DNA of 64,000 nucleotides from Herbivorax alkaliphila. Lineage in GTDB: Bacteria > Bacillota > Clostridia > Acetivibrionales > Acetivibrionaceae. The notes beneath the pieces were generated by a model. It searched no databases and was not told where the DNA came from. It was given only the letters and a program-made list of their open reading frames with translations. The stretch's first letter is position 1. Each line of letters starts with the position of its first letter. The stretch lies in assembly GCF_030848475.1 (NCBI RefSeq), contig NZ_JAVDDS010000007.1, positions 58,680 to 122,679 of the forward strand. The letters run 5' to 3'. The position numbers and the translations under genes are program-made. This document shows positions 8,868 through 17,102 of this stretch, in pieces.

Positions 8868-9204
8868 CCTTTCTTAAAGAAGTTATACTCTAACGAAAAG
8901 AACAACATAGATTTAAAAGTATGTTAAAAATATTATAGTAAAATATAGTCAGGAATTTGTAATAACTAGAACTTTCACAAAGCTCTATACCTAAATAAAG
9001 AACTATTGCCACCAAACGGCAATTTAACTCCTTTTGATAAGTAATTATAATATAATAATTCTACATAACTAAAAAAAATCCTTCTTACTTATAGGTATAC
9101 ACAGACACAACAGGTATGGGTATGATTATAATAGCAATTCCATTTTAATACAATAAATGACATGCACCCTTAAAAGGTGGGAATTAGAATAAGATAATTC
9201 TCAT
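8868..9204. other. Intergenic region with repeat copy D and a small hairpin
   Basis: No gene is visible. It holds a small inverted repeat (ATTGCC/GGCAAT, about 9006-9024) and a fourth, more diverged copy of the ~44-bp repeat (minus strand of 9134-9169: GGGTGCATGTCATTTATTG, then TATTAAAATGGAAT). A TATAAT lies on the minus strand near 8930-8935, upstream of the GGDEF-EAL gene, with no clear -35 box. Confidence 0.45.
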
Positions 9205-10863
9205 CTATACACTTTTATATTGTTGCCATAAGTCAGTAGGCTCTGCCTCTAACACTCTTCCAGCCAGCATATTATAAGTCCTGTCAGCTATTTTTTTTGC
9301 CAAATCTAAATCATGGGTAATATAAAGCATTGCAAAATTTCTTGAATTTTGCAGCCCTTTTAAAAGCCTCAATATATTTGCCTGTGTTGAAGGATCTAGC
9401 ATAGAACTGATTTCGTCTGCAATTAGCATTTTAGGATTTAAAATAAGGCTTCTGGCGATTGCAACTCTCTGTCTCTGCCCCCCACTTAAACTGTGACAAT
9501 CTCTTTCTAAAAACTCTTGATGACTGGGAAGCTGCACATCTCTTATTACCTTTTTCACTTTTTTAAATCTTTCCTCTTTTGAACCAATTTTTAATATATC
9601 CAACGGTTCAGCCACAACTTGCGAGACATTTAAAAGCTCATTTGTAGCGGTAAATGGATCTTGAAATATTATCTGTACACCATTTTCCTTGCTTGTAGCA
9701 CTATTTCCCTTTACCTTTTCTCCCTCAAAAAAAACTTCTCCACTATCTGAATCAAGTACTCCTGAAAGTATACTGGCAAGTGTTGTTTTTCCTGAACCTG
9801 ATTTGCCTGTCAAAACAACAACTTCTCCTGAATAAACTTTAATATTACAGTTATTACACGGTTTTATTTTTTCGTCCTTGAACTGGTAGCTTTTATTTAT
9901 ATTCATCCCTTCAAGAAGTACTGTAATTCCTCCCCTGTTGCATGCTACCTTTCTATTTGTCAATACTGTTTTTAACTCTGGCAATTTTGTTCTGCATTCC
10001 AGTGTCCTTTGACCACATCTATCATAGAATGCACAGCCTCCATACTGGTTGCTCTCAACTTCCCCAGGTATCCCCCATAAATCCCTATATGGATTTATGG
10101 AAGGTGAAGCATTTATCAAACCTCTTGTATATGTATGCATCGGTTCTGCTAAAACATCTTTAGTTACACCTTCTTCCAACACATAACCTGAATACATTAC
10201 CATAATTCTGCTTGAAAGCTCTGAAATAACTTTCATTTCATGAGATATCAAAATTAGAGTAAATCTTTTCTTTTTATGAAGTTTTTTTATAAGCTCTATT
10301 ATTTCACTTTTTGCCTCAAAATCCAATGAAGATGTAGGTTCATCTACAATAAGCACTTTTGGATTACAAGAAAGTGCCATTGCCAATAACACCCTTTGAC
10401 GCATTCCCCCTGAAAGATGATGGGGATAAAAACTACTCCATTTAGACTCTAAGCCCACTAAATTCAAAAGTTCTAAAACCCTTTTTTCAGCTTCCCTAAA
10501 AGCAAGCTCAGTATGCTTTAAAATACACTCTAATATCTGTTCTTTCACAGTCAGCACTGGATTTAAAACATCTAAACTGTTTTGAAATACCATTGCAATT
10601 TTGCCCCATCTATAAAGGTTTTTTTCCTTTTCTGATAAACCGTTTAACTCAATATCTTCATAAAAAATTTCACCTTCAACCTGACCTTTATTTTTTAAAA
10701 GTCCCATAATAGCCATAGCAACAGAGGTCTTACCACTTCCAGACTCACCAACTATACCCAAGCTGCTGCCTTTTTTAATTTTAATATTTAAATTGTTTAC
10801 AGCATTTATTTTCAATTGATTTAAATTATAACAAATAGAAAGATTTTTAATCTTAATACTCAA
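9205..10863 (-). CDS. Fused double ATPase of a dipeptide/metal-type ABC importer
   Basis: A 552-residue cytoplasmic protein with two complete ABC domains in one chain, normally two genes (DppD/DppF, NikD/NikE type). Domain 1: Walker A GESGSGKT (39-46), signature LSGGMRQR, Walker B VLIVDEPTSSLD. Its C-terminal extension carries the Cys pattern CAFYDRCGQRTLEC. Domain 2: Walker A GKSGSGKT, signature LSGGQRQR, Walker B MLIADEISSMLD. The start is TTG at 10863 with GAGGTG seven bases upstream. It is the last gene of the methyltransferase-transporter cluster, so it energises the two permeases encoded just upstream. Confidence 0.9.
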   Translation of the reverse strand: MSIKIKNLSICYNLNQLKINAVNNLNIKIKKGSSLGIVGESGSGKTSVAMAIMGLLKNKGQVEGEIFYEDIELNGLSEKEKNLYRWGKIAMVFQNSLDVLNPVLTVKEQILECILKHTELAFREAEKRVLELLNLVGLESKWSSFYPHHLSGGMRQRVLLAMALSCNPKVLIVDEPTSSLDFEAKSEIIELIKKLHKKKRFTLILISHEMKVISELSSRIMVMYSGYVLEEGVTKDVLAEPMHTYTRGLINASPSINPYRDLWGIPGEVESNQYGGCAFYDRCGQRTLECRTKLPELKTVLTNRKVACNRGGITVLLEGMNINKSYQFKDEKIKPCNNCNIKVYSGEVVVLTGKSGSGKTTLASILSGVLDSDSGEVFFEGEKVKGNSATSKENGVQIIFQDPFTATNELLNVSQVVAEPLDILKIGSKEERFKKVKKVIRDVQLPSHQEFLERDCHSLSGGQRQRVAIARSLILNPKMLIADEISSMLDPSTQANILRLLKGLQNSRNFAMLYITHDLDLAKKIADRTYNMLAGRVLEAEPTDLWQQYKSV

Positions 10864-10991
10864 ATGCTACACCTCTTATCTATAATTACTTTATTCTCTC
10901 TTATTAAAAACTTATTTTTTGCCGCTGTTTATTTTGAGTAATTGTAATTTTATTCAAAGTAAGGTCAATATCTAAATGCCTAATATCTAGC

Positions 10992-11903
10992 TTAACAACC
11001 TTTTCGAAAACACACTTTTCCTCTTAACTTACTATTTTTATTAAAGTTTTGCCTATAATATGCCTTTGAATTAAAAATCTTCTCAACATCCCTGCTTATA
11101 AATCCAACAGAAATAACCAACAGCAAAAGGGCAATAACTGGACTTAGCACCCACCATTTCCAAAAATCAGTAAAATATATTCCTTTAAAATTTATGGCTC
11201 GGTTTAAAATCATCCCCCAACTCTTTGATGCAGGATCTCCTAATCCTAAAAATGCCAGTGATGCCTCTGCAATAATTGCCCTGTTTACAATCCTTATCAT
11301 ACTAATCATAATAAGGGGAGAAATATGGGGGATAAAATGTCTAAAAAACAGATGCTTAAGGCCTGCTCCATAGCTCTTTGCTGCCAAAAAATATTTTTCT
11401 TCTTTAACGCTCAGTATTTTAGATCGAATAATTCTAGCTGGAAATGTCCATAAAAAAAGAGATAATACAATAATTATATTCTTTATATCAGGTCCAAAAA
11501 AAGCCCCCAATACAATCATAACCGGCAAGTCTGGAAGTACAATTATTATATCTGTCAGACGCATAATAATTTTATCTATCTTTTTTCCAAAGTATCCTGC
11601 AATCACTCCAATAATGCTTCCTCCAATCCCTGACAACACAGCTGTAGACAATCCAATAAAAACACTTATTCTTGCCCCATAGCAAATTTGTGCCCATATA
11701 TCAATACCTAAATCATCAGTTCCCAGCCAGTGTTTTAGGCTTGGAGCTTCTAATGCATTTCCCCCAGGTATATTATGAGGATAAAAAGACAGTAAATTGC
11801 CAAACAATCCTATTACTAGAATAATTAAAATAACAAACGCACCTATTTTACCCATTAGAGATAATCTATTTAATTTTTGAAGCACATTCTTTAAATACTC
11901 CAT
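10992..11903 (-). CDS. ABC importer permease, DppC/NikC type
   Basis: A 303-residue membrane permease with an N-terminal helix (about 18-38), a periplasmic-type segment (HWLGTDDLGIDIWAQICYGA), and a binding-protein-dependent transport domain with five further helices. The EAA coupling loop is present (EEKYFLAAKSYGAGLKHLFFRHFIPH), as is the family motif EASLAFLGLGDPASKSWG. Its ATG directly abuts the stop of the DppB-type gene. A 128-bp gap with no obvious terminator separates it from the ATPase. Confidence 0.9.
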   Translation of the reverse strand: MEYLKNVLQKLNRLSLMGKIGAFVILIILVIGLFGNLLSFYPHNIPGGNALEAPSLKHWLGTDDLGIDIWAQICYGARISVFIGLSTAVLSGIGGSIIGVIAGYFGKKIDKIIMRLTDIIIVLPDLPVMIVLGAFFGPDIKNIIIVLSLFLWTFPARIIRSKILSVKEEKYFLAAKSYGAGLKHLFFRHFIPHISPLIMISMIRIVNRAIIAEASLAFLGLGDPASKSWGMILNRAINFKGIYFTDFWKWWVLSPVIALLLLVISVGFISRDVEKIFNSKAYYRQNFNKNSKLRGKVCFRKGC

Positions 11904-12863
11904 TTAATTCACCCTTGGATCTAATTTTTTATAAACAATATCTGCAAAAAAATTCATAGTTAAAACTGAAACTGCCACAAATAAGAAAATTCCCTGTATA
12001 AGTGGATAGTCCCTTACCATAACAGCCTCTCTCATTAAACTGCCAACACCAGGATAATTAAAAACATTTTCCACCAGTATTGCACCTCCAAATACATAAC
12101 CAACAGCTAAAAATGCTCTGGTCACAATAGGAAGCATGGAATTTTTCAGAGCGTGCCTGAAAATAATTCTACGTTTTGAAAGTCCTTTAGCAACTGCTGT
12201 TCTCATATAATCTTTTGTAAGTACAGTCAGCATACTATTTCTTGCAACAAAATAAAACTCTCCGACTCTTATGAAAATTAAGGTAATAACTGGCAAAAAT
12301 GCATGGTGAAGTATATCCAATATTTTTTGAGCAAAACTTTCATACTCTGCAAACACTTGCATTCCTCCAGCTAAAGGAAACCAACCAGTTTTAGCTGCCA
12401 AGAAAAAAAGAAACAAAACACCAATTAAAAAGGCAGGGATTTGTGATACCCCAATCATAACTGAATACAGTATTTTATCAAAAACTCCATCTCTATGCCA
12501 AGCTGAATAGCTTCCCAACACGGCACCTACAATACAACTTAAAATAATAGCTGCAATAACTATTGATATAGTCCACATCATTCTTTTTAATATAATATTA
12601 ATTACGCTGTCATTGTAATATATACTGTAGCCTATATCCCCTTTAAAAATATTTACAATGTAGTCTATGTATTGCACTGCTAAAGGCTTGTCCAACCCAT
12701 AATACTCCTTATATTTTTCTATTTGATCATCTGAATAAGTTATAGTAACCTGTCCCTCTTCAGATGACAAAAATGTAAAGGGATCCCCTGGCATAAGCCG
12801 CGGAATAAAAAAGTTTAAAGTAATTATAATTAAAAATGTTAACAGATACTCAAAAATTTTCAT
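11904..12863 (-). CDS. ABC importer permease, DppB/NikB type
   Basis: A 319-residue membrane permease with an N-terminal helix (about 8-25), the family motif FIPRLMPGDPF, the sequence YYGLDKPLAVQYIDYI and five more helices. The EAA loop is MRTAVAKGLSKRRIIFRHALKN, followed by the typical end AVSVLTMNFFADIVYKKLDPRVN. It pairs with the DppC-type permease that follows. The 74-bp gap to the upstream binding-protein gene holds repeat copy C, so its translation is not coupled to that gene. Confidence 0.9.
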   Translation of the reverse strand: MKIFEYLLTFLIIITLNFFIPRLMPGDPFTFLSSEEGQVTITYSDDQIEKYKEYYGLDKPLAVQYIDYIVNIFKGDIGYSIYYNDSVINIILKRMMWTISIVIAAIILSCIVGAVLGSYSAWHRDGVFDKILYSVMIGVSQIPAFLIGVLFLFFLAAKTGWFPLAGGMQVFAEYESFAQKILDILHHAFLPVITLIFIRVGEFYFVARNSMLTVLTKDYMRTAVAKGLSKRRIIFRHALKNSMLPIVTRAFLAVGYVFGGAILVENVFNYPGVGSLMREAVMVRDYPLIQGIFLFVAVSVLTMNFFADIVYKKLDPRVN

Positions 12864-12878
12864 TTTAATAAGTGCATT

Positions 12879-12922
12879 TAATATTTCTTCCGTTTTTTTT
12901 ATTCACATAAATAATATGCACT
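12879..12922 (-). repeat. Dispersed ~44-bp intergenic repeat, copy C
   Basis: On the minus strand it reads AGTGCATATTATTTATGTG, then GAATAAAAAAAACGGAAGAAATATT, matching copies A and B apart from scattered changes. It sits inside the transporter operon, between the binding protein and the first permease, so it is transcribed. Confidence 0.55.
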
Positions 12923-12937
12923 CCTTTCCCCCCTTCA

Positions 12938-14491
12938 CTATAATTCATTCTCTGCCTCCCAAGATTTCAGGTATGAAAGTTTATTATGGGTTACTTCATG
13001 ATGATTAAACATATACTTCCAACCATCATACTTAGAATGTCTAAATACACTGTATCCTGTGGTGTTATATAGTGGTAATATGGGAATTTCTTCTGCTATC
13101 ACTTCTTGAAAACTATATACAATATCTTTTCTCTTTTCTATATCCATTTCATATAATTGCTTTTTAGCTAATTCATTTATTTTATCGTTATCATATCCTC
13201 TTATCTCACCACTGGCAAACACTGTTCGCAATATATCTGCATCATTTCCCCATCCCCCATGTCCATTTAAAACAATTTCATAGTTCCCATCTTTTATTGC
13301 CGCATCTCTACTCTTAGAATCAACACTTCTAACTTTAATATCAATTCCTGCTTTTTCAAGACTTATTTTAATGAGTTCAGCTATTCTTACTTCTTGATTA
13401 GAGTTTCCCACAAGCAGTGAAAAAGACAGATTATTTTCATTTATTAAGTTTTTTGCCTGTTCAATATCAAATTTATAATCTACAACTCCATCATTATACC
13501 ATATATGATCTACTGGAAGATATCCAGGGCTTGCAGATACCGCTGCGCCCCTTGCTACTTTTTCTACCAATTCATTTTTATCTATTGCATGGGCAAAAGC
13601 TTTTCGAACATTTACATCTAGCAGTTCAGGTCTTTTATCCATATTAAATATAAGACGATATCCCCAAAAGGCAGGATTTTTTATTATGGTGTATTTATTT
13701 TCATCACTGTATTTTGAAATAATATCAGTAGTAATCCTTGTGATATCTATCTCATCTCTATCAAAGGCAAGTACATTTTCACTTACAGGAACAAACCTTA
13801 AAGTATCAACCTTTTGCACAGGTCCCCAGAAATCTTCAAATGCCTCAAATTTATATGCCCCTTGCTCTCTACTATAGTCAGTTAAAAGATATGGCCCAGT
13901 GCCTGTAACCGCTTCAGGTTTATTATAATTTAATGGATCTTCAACACTTTCCCATATATGTTCGGGAATTATTCTCATACCCCCAATTTTACCAAGCAAA
14001 GTTGCCATAGGCTTTTCTACTTCAAATTCAACTGTCCTACTATCTAAAGCTTTTACAGAATCTATAAATGTTTTTCCATCAACTGTAAGGTCATTAAATA
14101 CAGGAGGATTTTCTTTGTAGTAATTGTATGAAAAAACAACATCGTCTGCCGTCATATCCTTTCCATCCTGCCATTTTATGTTTTCTCTTAAAACGAATGT
14201 ATATCTGCATCCATCTTTAGATACACTCCATTCTTTTGCGAGCCATGGTATATATCCCTCTTCACCTCTTTCAAGCAAACTGTCAAAAATAAGAGTCATT
14301 TTATACATTCCAGGTCCTCTTGAATAATGACTAAACGGAGTTGGATAGCCCCAATCTCCACCTTCAAGATTAACAACTGTTGGTTTTTCAATAGAATCAT
14401 TTCTTAAATTTTGAGAATTACTGCAACCTGTAAGTCCTAAAGTTAAAACAACTGTGCTAAGAATAAATATTTTAAACGATTTTTTAATCAC
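12938..14491 (-). CDS. ABC importer solute-binding lipoprotein, family 5 (DppA/NikA type)
   Basis: A 517-residue extracellular lipoprotein with a signal peptide and lipobox LGLTGC (Cys about 23). Family 5 landmarks are LAKEWSVSKDGCRYTFVLRENIKW split by the usual DG-turn, WQDGKDMTADDVVFSYNYY, and VTGTGPYLLTDYSREQGAYKF with FWG following. Family 5 proteins bind peptides, nickel, haem or metal-chelate complexes. Because the operon lies behind a cobalamin riboswitch, the cargo is more likely cobalt/nickel, a metallophore complex or a corrinoid than peptides; this is inference. It lies 21 bp after the methyltransferase gene. Confidence 0.9.
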   Translation of the reverse strand: MIKKSFKIFILSTVVLTLGLTGCSNSQNLRNDSIEKPTVVNLEGGDWGYPTPFSHYSRGPGMYKMTLIFDSLLERGEEGYIPWLAKEWSVSKDGCRYTFVLRENIKWQDGKDMTADDVVFSYNYYKENPPVFNDLTVDGKTFIDSVKALDSRTVEFEVEKPMATLLGKIGGMRIIPEHIWESVEDPLNYNKPEAVTGTGPYLLTDYSREQGAYKFEAFEDFWGPVQKVDTLRFVPVSENVLAFDRDEIDITRITTDIISKYSDENKYTIIKNPAFWGYRLIFNMDKRPELLDVNVRKAFAHAIDKNELVEKVARGAAVSASPGYLPVDHIWYNDGVVDYKFDIEQAKNLINENNLSFSLLVGNSNQEVRIAELIKISLEKAGIDIKVRSVDSKSRDAAIKDGNYEIVLNGHGGWGNDADILRTVFASGEIRGYDNDKINELAKKQLYEMDIEKRKDIVYSFQEVIAEEIPILPLYNTTGYSVFRHSKYDGWKYMFNHHEVTHNKLSYLKSWEAENEL

Positions 14492-14512
14492 TTTTATTCC
14501 CCCTAAAAACTT

Positions 14513-15334
14513 TTATACATTCCAGTACATCCATGCTATTTTAGCTTCCGTCTTTTCCACAACATAATTATTTTTAGCTATTTTTTTAAGATAGTCTTCT
14601 ATCTCTTCTTTTTCGTCATTACTCAGAGGTTTTCTCATCTCAAAAAAAGAAGTATACATTGAAATGGCTTTATCAATAGAATAAACTTTTTCCCACTCGG
14701 TATCAAAATATGTAATCTCAGGATAATATCCCATATGCCATAGTATATTAAATCCACAGTAAATGGTTTTATTTAAATCTCTTTTTTTCTCATTTTTGCA
14801 AATAATGCTTCTGAGTTGATCTCTTATTTGGTCTTTTCTATAGGCAAAACTACTTACAAAGCAAATCTTTTTAGATGCATTTATCATATTTTCAAGAGCA
14901 GTTTTGCTGCTTATTCCAGGACACATAGAGGCAAATACAATATCAAATTTCTTCTCCCACCCTTCATTTTGAAGGTCTACGTTCTCCCAATCTAAAGTAT
15001 CAAAAGAAATATTAGAAAGCCTTTGTTTTTCTGCATTTTCAACGGCAAACTCAATCATTTTTGGCGAAACATCAATTCCAATTACACTTTTTGCTCTCTT
15101 TGCAAATTCTATTGAATATCTGCCAGGACCACAGCCAATATCAAGAACATTTGTATCTTTATTAAGCATTCCCTTTGATTGGAACAAGTCTATAGCAGCA
15201 CTTAAACGCTTGTTATTATCATTTTTTTGATGAATTAAATTAAATTCCTCAGCCCTTCCATCCCAAAAAGCTATCTGTGCATTTTTATCCCTCTTTGCTT
15301 CTCCCCATAACTTTTCAAAGTCGTTTATATTCAT
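14513..15334 (-). CDS. Class I SAM-dependent methyltransferase
   Basis: A protein of about 273 residues, cytoplasmic, with motif I VLDIGCGPGRYSIEFAKRA followed by VIGIDVSPKMIEFA. It is an unspecialised small-molecule methyltransferase by sequence. ATG at 15334 is preferred because GGGGG sits five bases upstream; an in-frame GTG at 15352 would put that site inside the gene. It is the first gene of the riboswitch-controlled transporter operon. Small methyltransferases beside family 5 importers are seen in several Clostridia. The substrate may be the imported metal ligand or a corrinoid precursor, but nothing in the sequence decides this. Confidence 0.8.
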   Translation of the reverse strand: MNINDFEKLWGEAKRDKNAQIAFWDGRAEEFNLIHQKNDNNKRLSAAIDLFQSKGMLNKDTNVLDIGCGPGRYSIEFAKRAKSVIGIDVSPKMIEFAVENAEKQRLSNISFDTLDWENVDLQNEGWEKKFDIVFASMCPGISSKTALENMINASKKICFVSSFAYRKDQIRDQLRSIICKNEKKRDLNKTIYCGFNILWHMGYYPEITYFDTEWEKVYSIDKAISMYTSFFEMRKPLSNDEKEEIEDYLKKIAKNNYVVEKTEAKIAWMYWNV

Positions 15335-15393
15335 ATTATCCCCCATTTTCACATTATTGTTTTACAATTTTTAATAACTGTGCAAAAAATATA

Positions 15394-15465
15394 TTTATCT
15401 TATTCTAAGAGTCCATCTGAATCTCTAATGTTTAGCTTTATCTAAAGGAGATGTCTGGTTTTAAT
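15394..15465 (-). repeat. Structured dispersed repeat, short copy
   Basis: On the minus strand it reads CTTTAGATAAAGCTAAACAT, then TAGAGATTCAGATGG and ACTCTTAGAATAAGATAAA. It matches the copy at 44085-44155 along about 60 bp and the outer parts of the longer copies at 2144 and 50107. It lies between the cobalamin riboswitch and the methyltransferase start, so it is part of the operon leader. Confidence 0.5.
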
Positions 15466-15581
15466 GATTCCCTTTTACTCTAATTATATCTTGCACTGGA
15501 AATTTAAAAATAGAATCACAAAATAAGCTGTCTTATTGCAATATTTTTGCAGCTTTACATTTTAAATTTCTTTTCAGTTAA

Positions 15582-15614
15582 CTATTTAAAACCTGCCGTA
15601 TACAAGAATTGCAT
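15582..15614 (-). CDS. Candidate 10-residue leader peptide behind the B12 riboswitch
   Basis: ATG to TAG encodes MQFLYTAGFK. A strong AGGAGGA site lies eight bases upstream, and that site is the right arm of a 7-bp hairpin TTCCTCC/GGAGGAA. Codons 6-9 contain GGCAGGTTT, the exact reverse complement of AAACCTGCC in the riboswitch B12 box. It could be a regulatory leader peptide or the stump of a gene lost when the repeat inserted. No protein evidence can be seen. Confidence 0.35.
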   Translation of the reverse strand: MQFLYTAGFK

Positions 15615-15699
15615 TTTTGATTCCTCCTAAAATATTTGGAGGAAATAGACACAATAGTAACCAATCGTCTCTATCTCCCTTCCCAAAGATTGAGATTTT

Positions 15700-15865
15700 A
15701 AATAAAAGGCAGGTTTCCTGGCTTCCAATCATCCCCTTTCCACACCTTCCCATTATTTTAAACAGTGGTATATGCGGATTGGTCATGGTTACAGTAGTGG
15801 GAGCTGCTCAGGCTTTAAACCTGATTCCCTATTATCCCTTTAACAAAAGGGCACCTTTTATCGTA
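15700..15865 (-). ncRNA. Cobalamin (B12) riboswitch
   Basis: On the minus strand the conserved B12 elements appear in order: an upstream GGTGCCC stem, GGGAATCAGGTTTAAAGCCTG, the core GAGCAGCTCCCACTACTGTAA split from it by two bases, and the 3' B12 box AAGCCAGGAAACCTGCC (about 15708-15724). Together these match the class I cobalamin riboswitch. It is followed by the ribosome-site hairpin and small leader frame, then the methyltransferase and ABC importer genes. Cobalamin riboswitches lower expression of B12 synthesis or cobalt/B12 uptake genes when B12 is plentiful, so the operon is probably repressed by adenosylcobalamin or another cobalamin. Confidence 0.9.
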
Positions 15866-15932
15866 TTATAGTTTATTTCATTTTTTTAGTATTGTCAACA
15901 CCAAATTTCATAAGATTTCCCACAATCTCATG

Positions 15933-16832
15933 TTATAACATTTCTACAAAATCTGAATCTGTTTTTGCTATTTCTCTAAAGCTCGGATAAAGCTTAATAG
16001 ATTGATCTAAATCTATTCTTGCCAATTCCATTTGTCCAATTTTGGCATAACAACAAGCTCTATTGTAGTATAAAAAACCCGTATCTGGATTGTTATTAAT
16101 ACCCTGTGTTAAAATATCAATAGCACTACTAAAATCTCCATCTTCTATAAAAATAACAGATTTATTTAAAAATGCGTAGGGATAATTTTTATTTATATCT
16201 ATAGCTTTACCATAAAAAACTGCCGCCTCATCTTTAATTCCAATATGTTTTAGAATTACCCCTTTATTAAATAGGGATTTAAAATAATTAGCATTAATGG
16301 CAATACTTTTATTAACCATCTCTAAAGCCCTTTCATATTCATTTATTTCTTCATATATTGCTCCCATATTGTTAAAGGCAATGTAATCATCACATTTAAT
16401 TTCAACTGCCTTCTGATAATACTCTAAAGCCTTATTTTTTTCACCCTTCCCATCGTAAATGTTTGCAATATAAAAATATGCTCTGTCATAATAAGAATCA
16501 TTTTCTATCGCCTTTAAATAGTACTCAATTGCAGTTTCTTTGTTTCCAGAATCGTCATGGATAATTGCAATGCCATAATACGCCCCTGCATAATTAGGAT
16601 TGTTATTTATAATTTCATGATATGTTTTCAAAGCTTCTTCTTTATCACCTAATTCATCATTTAACAGCGCAATATTTAGAAGCAAATCCATTTTTTCTTC
16701 TTTATCCTTAACAAACTCAATTGACTTTTTACAAAATTCTAATGCTCTGTCTATTTTACCCTGATGATAAAAACTTTCCACCAACAATAAATAATTTTTT
16801 TTCCTGTTATCATCTTTAATTCCTCTGGCCAT
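15933..16832 (-). CDS. Tetratricopeptide-repeat protein
   Basis: A 299-residue cytoplasmic protein made almost wholly of about seven TPR units (for example AYYGIAIIHDDSGNKETAIE, AYFYIANIYDGKGEKNKALE, AFNNMGAIYEEINEYERALE), ending with the common TPR cap FREIAKTDSDF. It has no signal peptide, no membrane segment and no enzymatic domain, so it is a protein-interaction scaffold of unknown partner. It follows the riboswitch region in the same direction as the next gene but shows no clear operon link. AAAGGAA precedes the ATG. Confidence 0.85.
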   Translation of the reverse strand: MARGIKDDNRKKNYLLLVESFYHQGKIDRALEFCKKSIEFVKDKEEKMDLLLNIALLNDELGDKEEALKTYHEIINNNPNYAGAYYGIAIIHDDSGNKETAIEYYLKAIENDSYYDRAYFYIANIYDGKGEKNKALEYYQKAVEIKCDDYIAFNNMGAIYEEINEYERALEMVNKSIAINANYFKSLFNKGVILKHIGIKDEAAVFYGKAIDINKNYPYAFLNKSVIFIEDGDFSSAIDILTQGINNNPDTGFLYYNRACCYAKIGQMELARIDLDQSIKLYPSFREIAKTDSDFVEML

Positions 16833-17050
16833 TTAAGAACCATTCCTTTCTATAGGCATAAAATCGAATGAAAACATAACACCTACAATTTATTCTAAGT
16901 TAATTACCCCAAACAAAGTGAATCAAGCAGGTAATTCTGCTACTTTCTTTTAAATTTATACTTTTTTAAAAGCTCTATATACTATTCTACTCAATTAATT
17001 TAATTTTTTGCAACTCTTTAAATTAAAAGGTGTATAAATAACATGCCTCC

Positions 17051-17095
17051 AAATTAAAAAGGCTTCACCCTTTTTAAAGTGAAGCCTTTTAATTT
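17051..17095 (-). terminator. Terminator after the dockerin-repeat gene
   Basis: A stem of about 17 bp (AGGCTTCAC paired with GTGAAGCCT, extended by A/T pairs) flanked by A and T runs on both sides, just after the stop of the gene at 17103. It could work in both directions. Confidence 0.75.
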
Positions 17096-17102
17096 AAATA
17101 TA

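Noticed and set aside
15586..15786. A 66-codon minus-strand frame
   Set aside because: It lies within the cobalamin riboswitch and its platform, which explain the conservation; no protein-like pattern and no good start.
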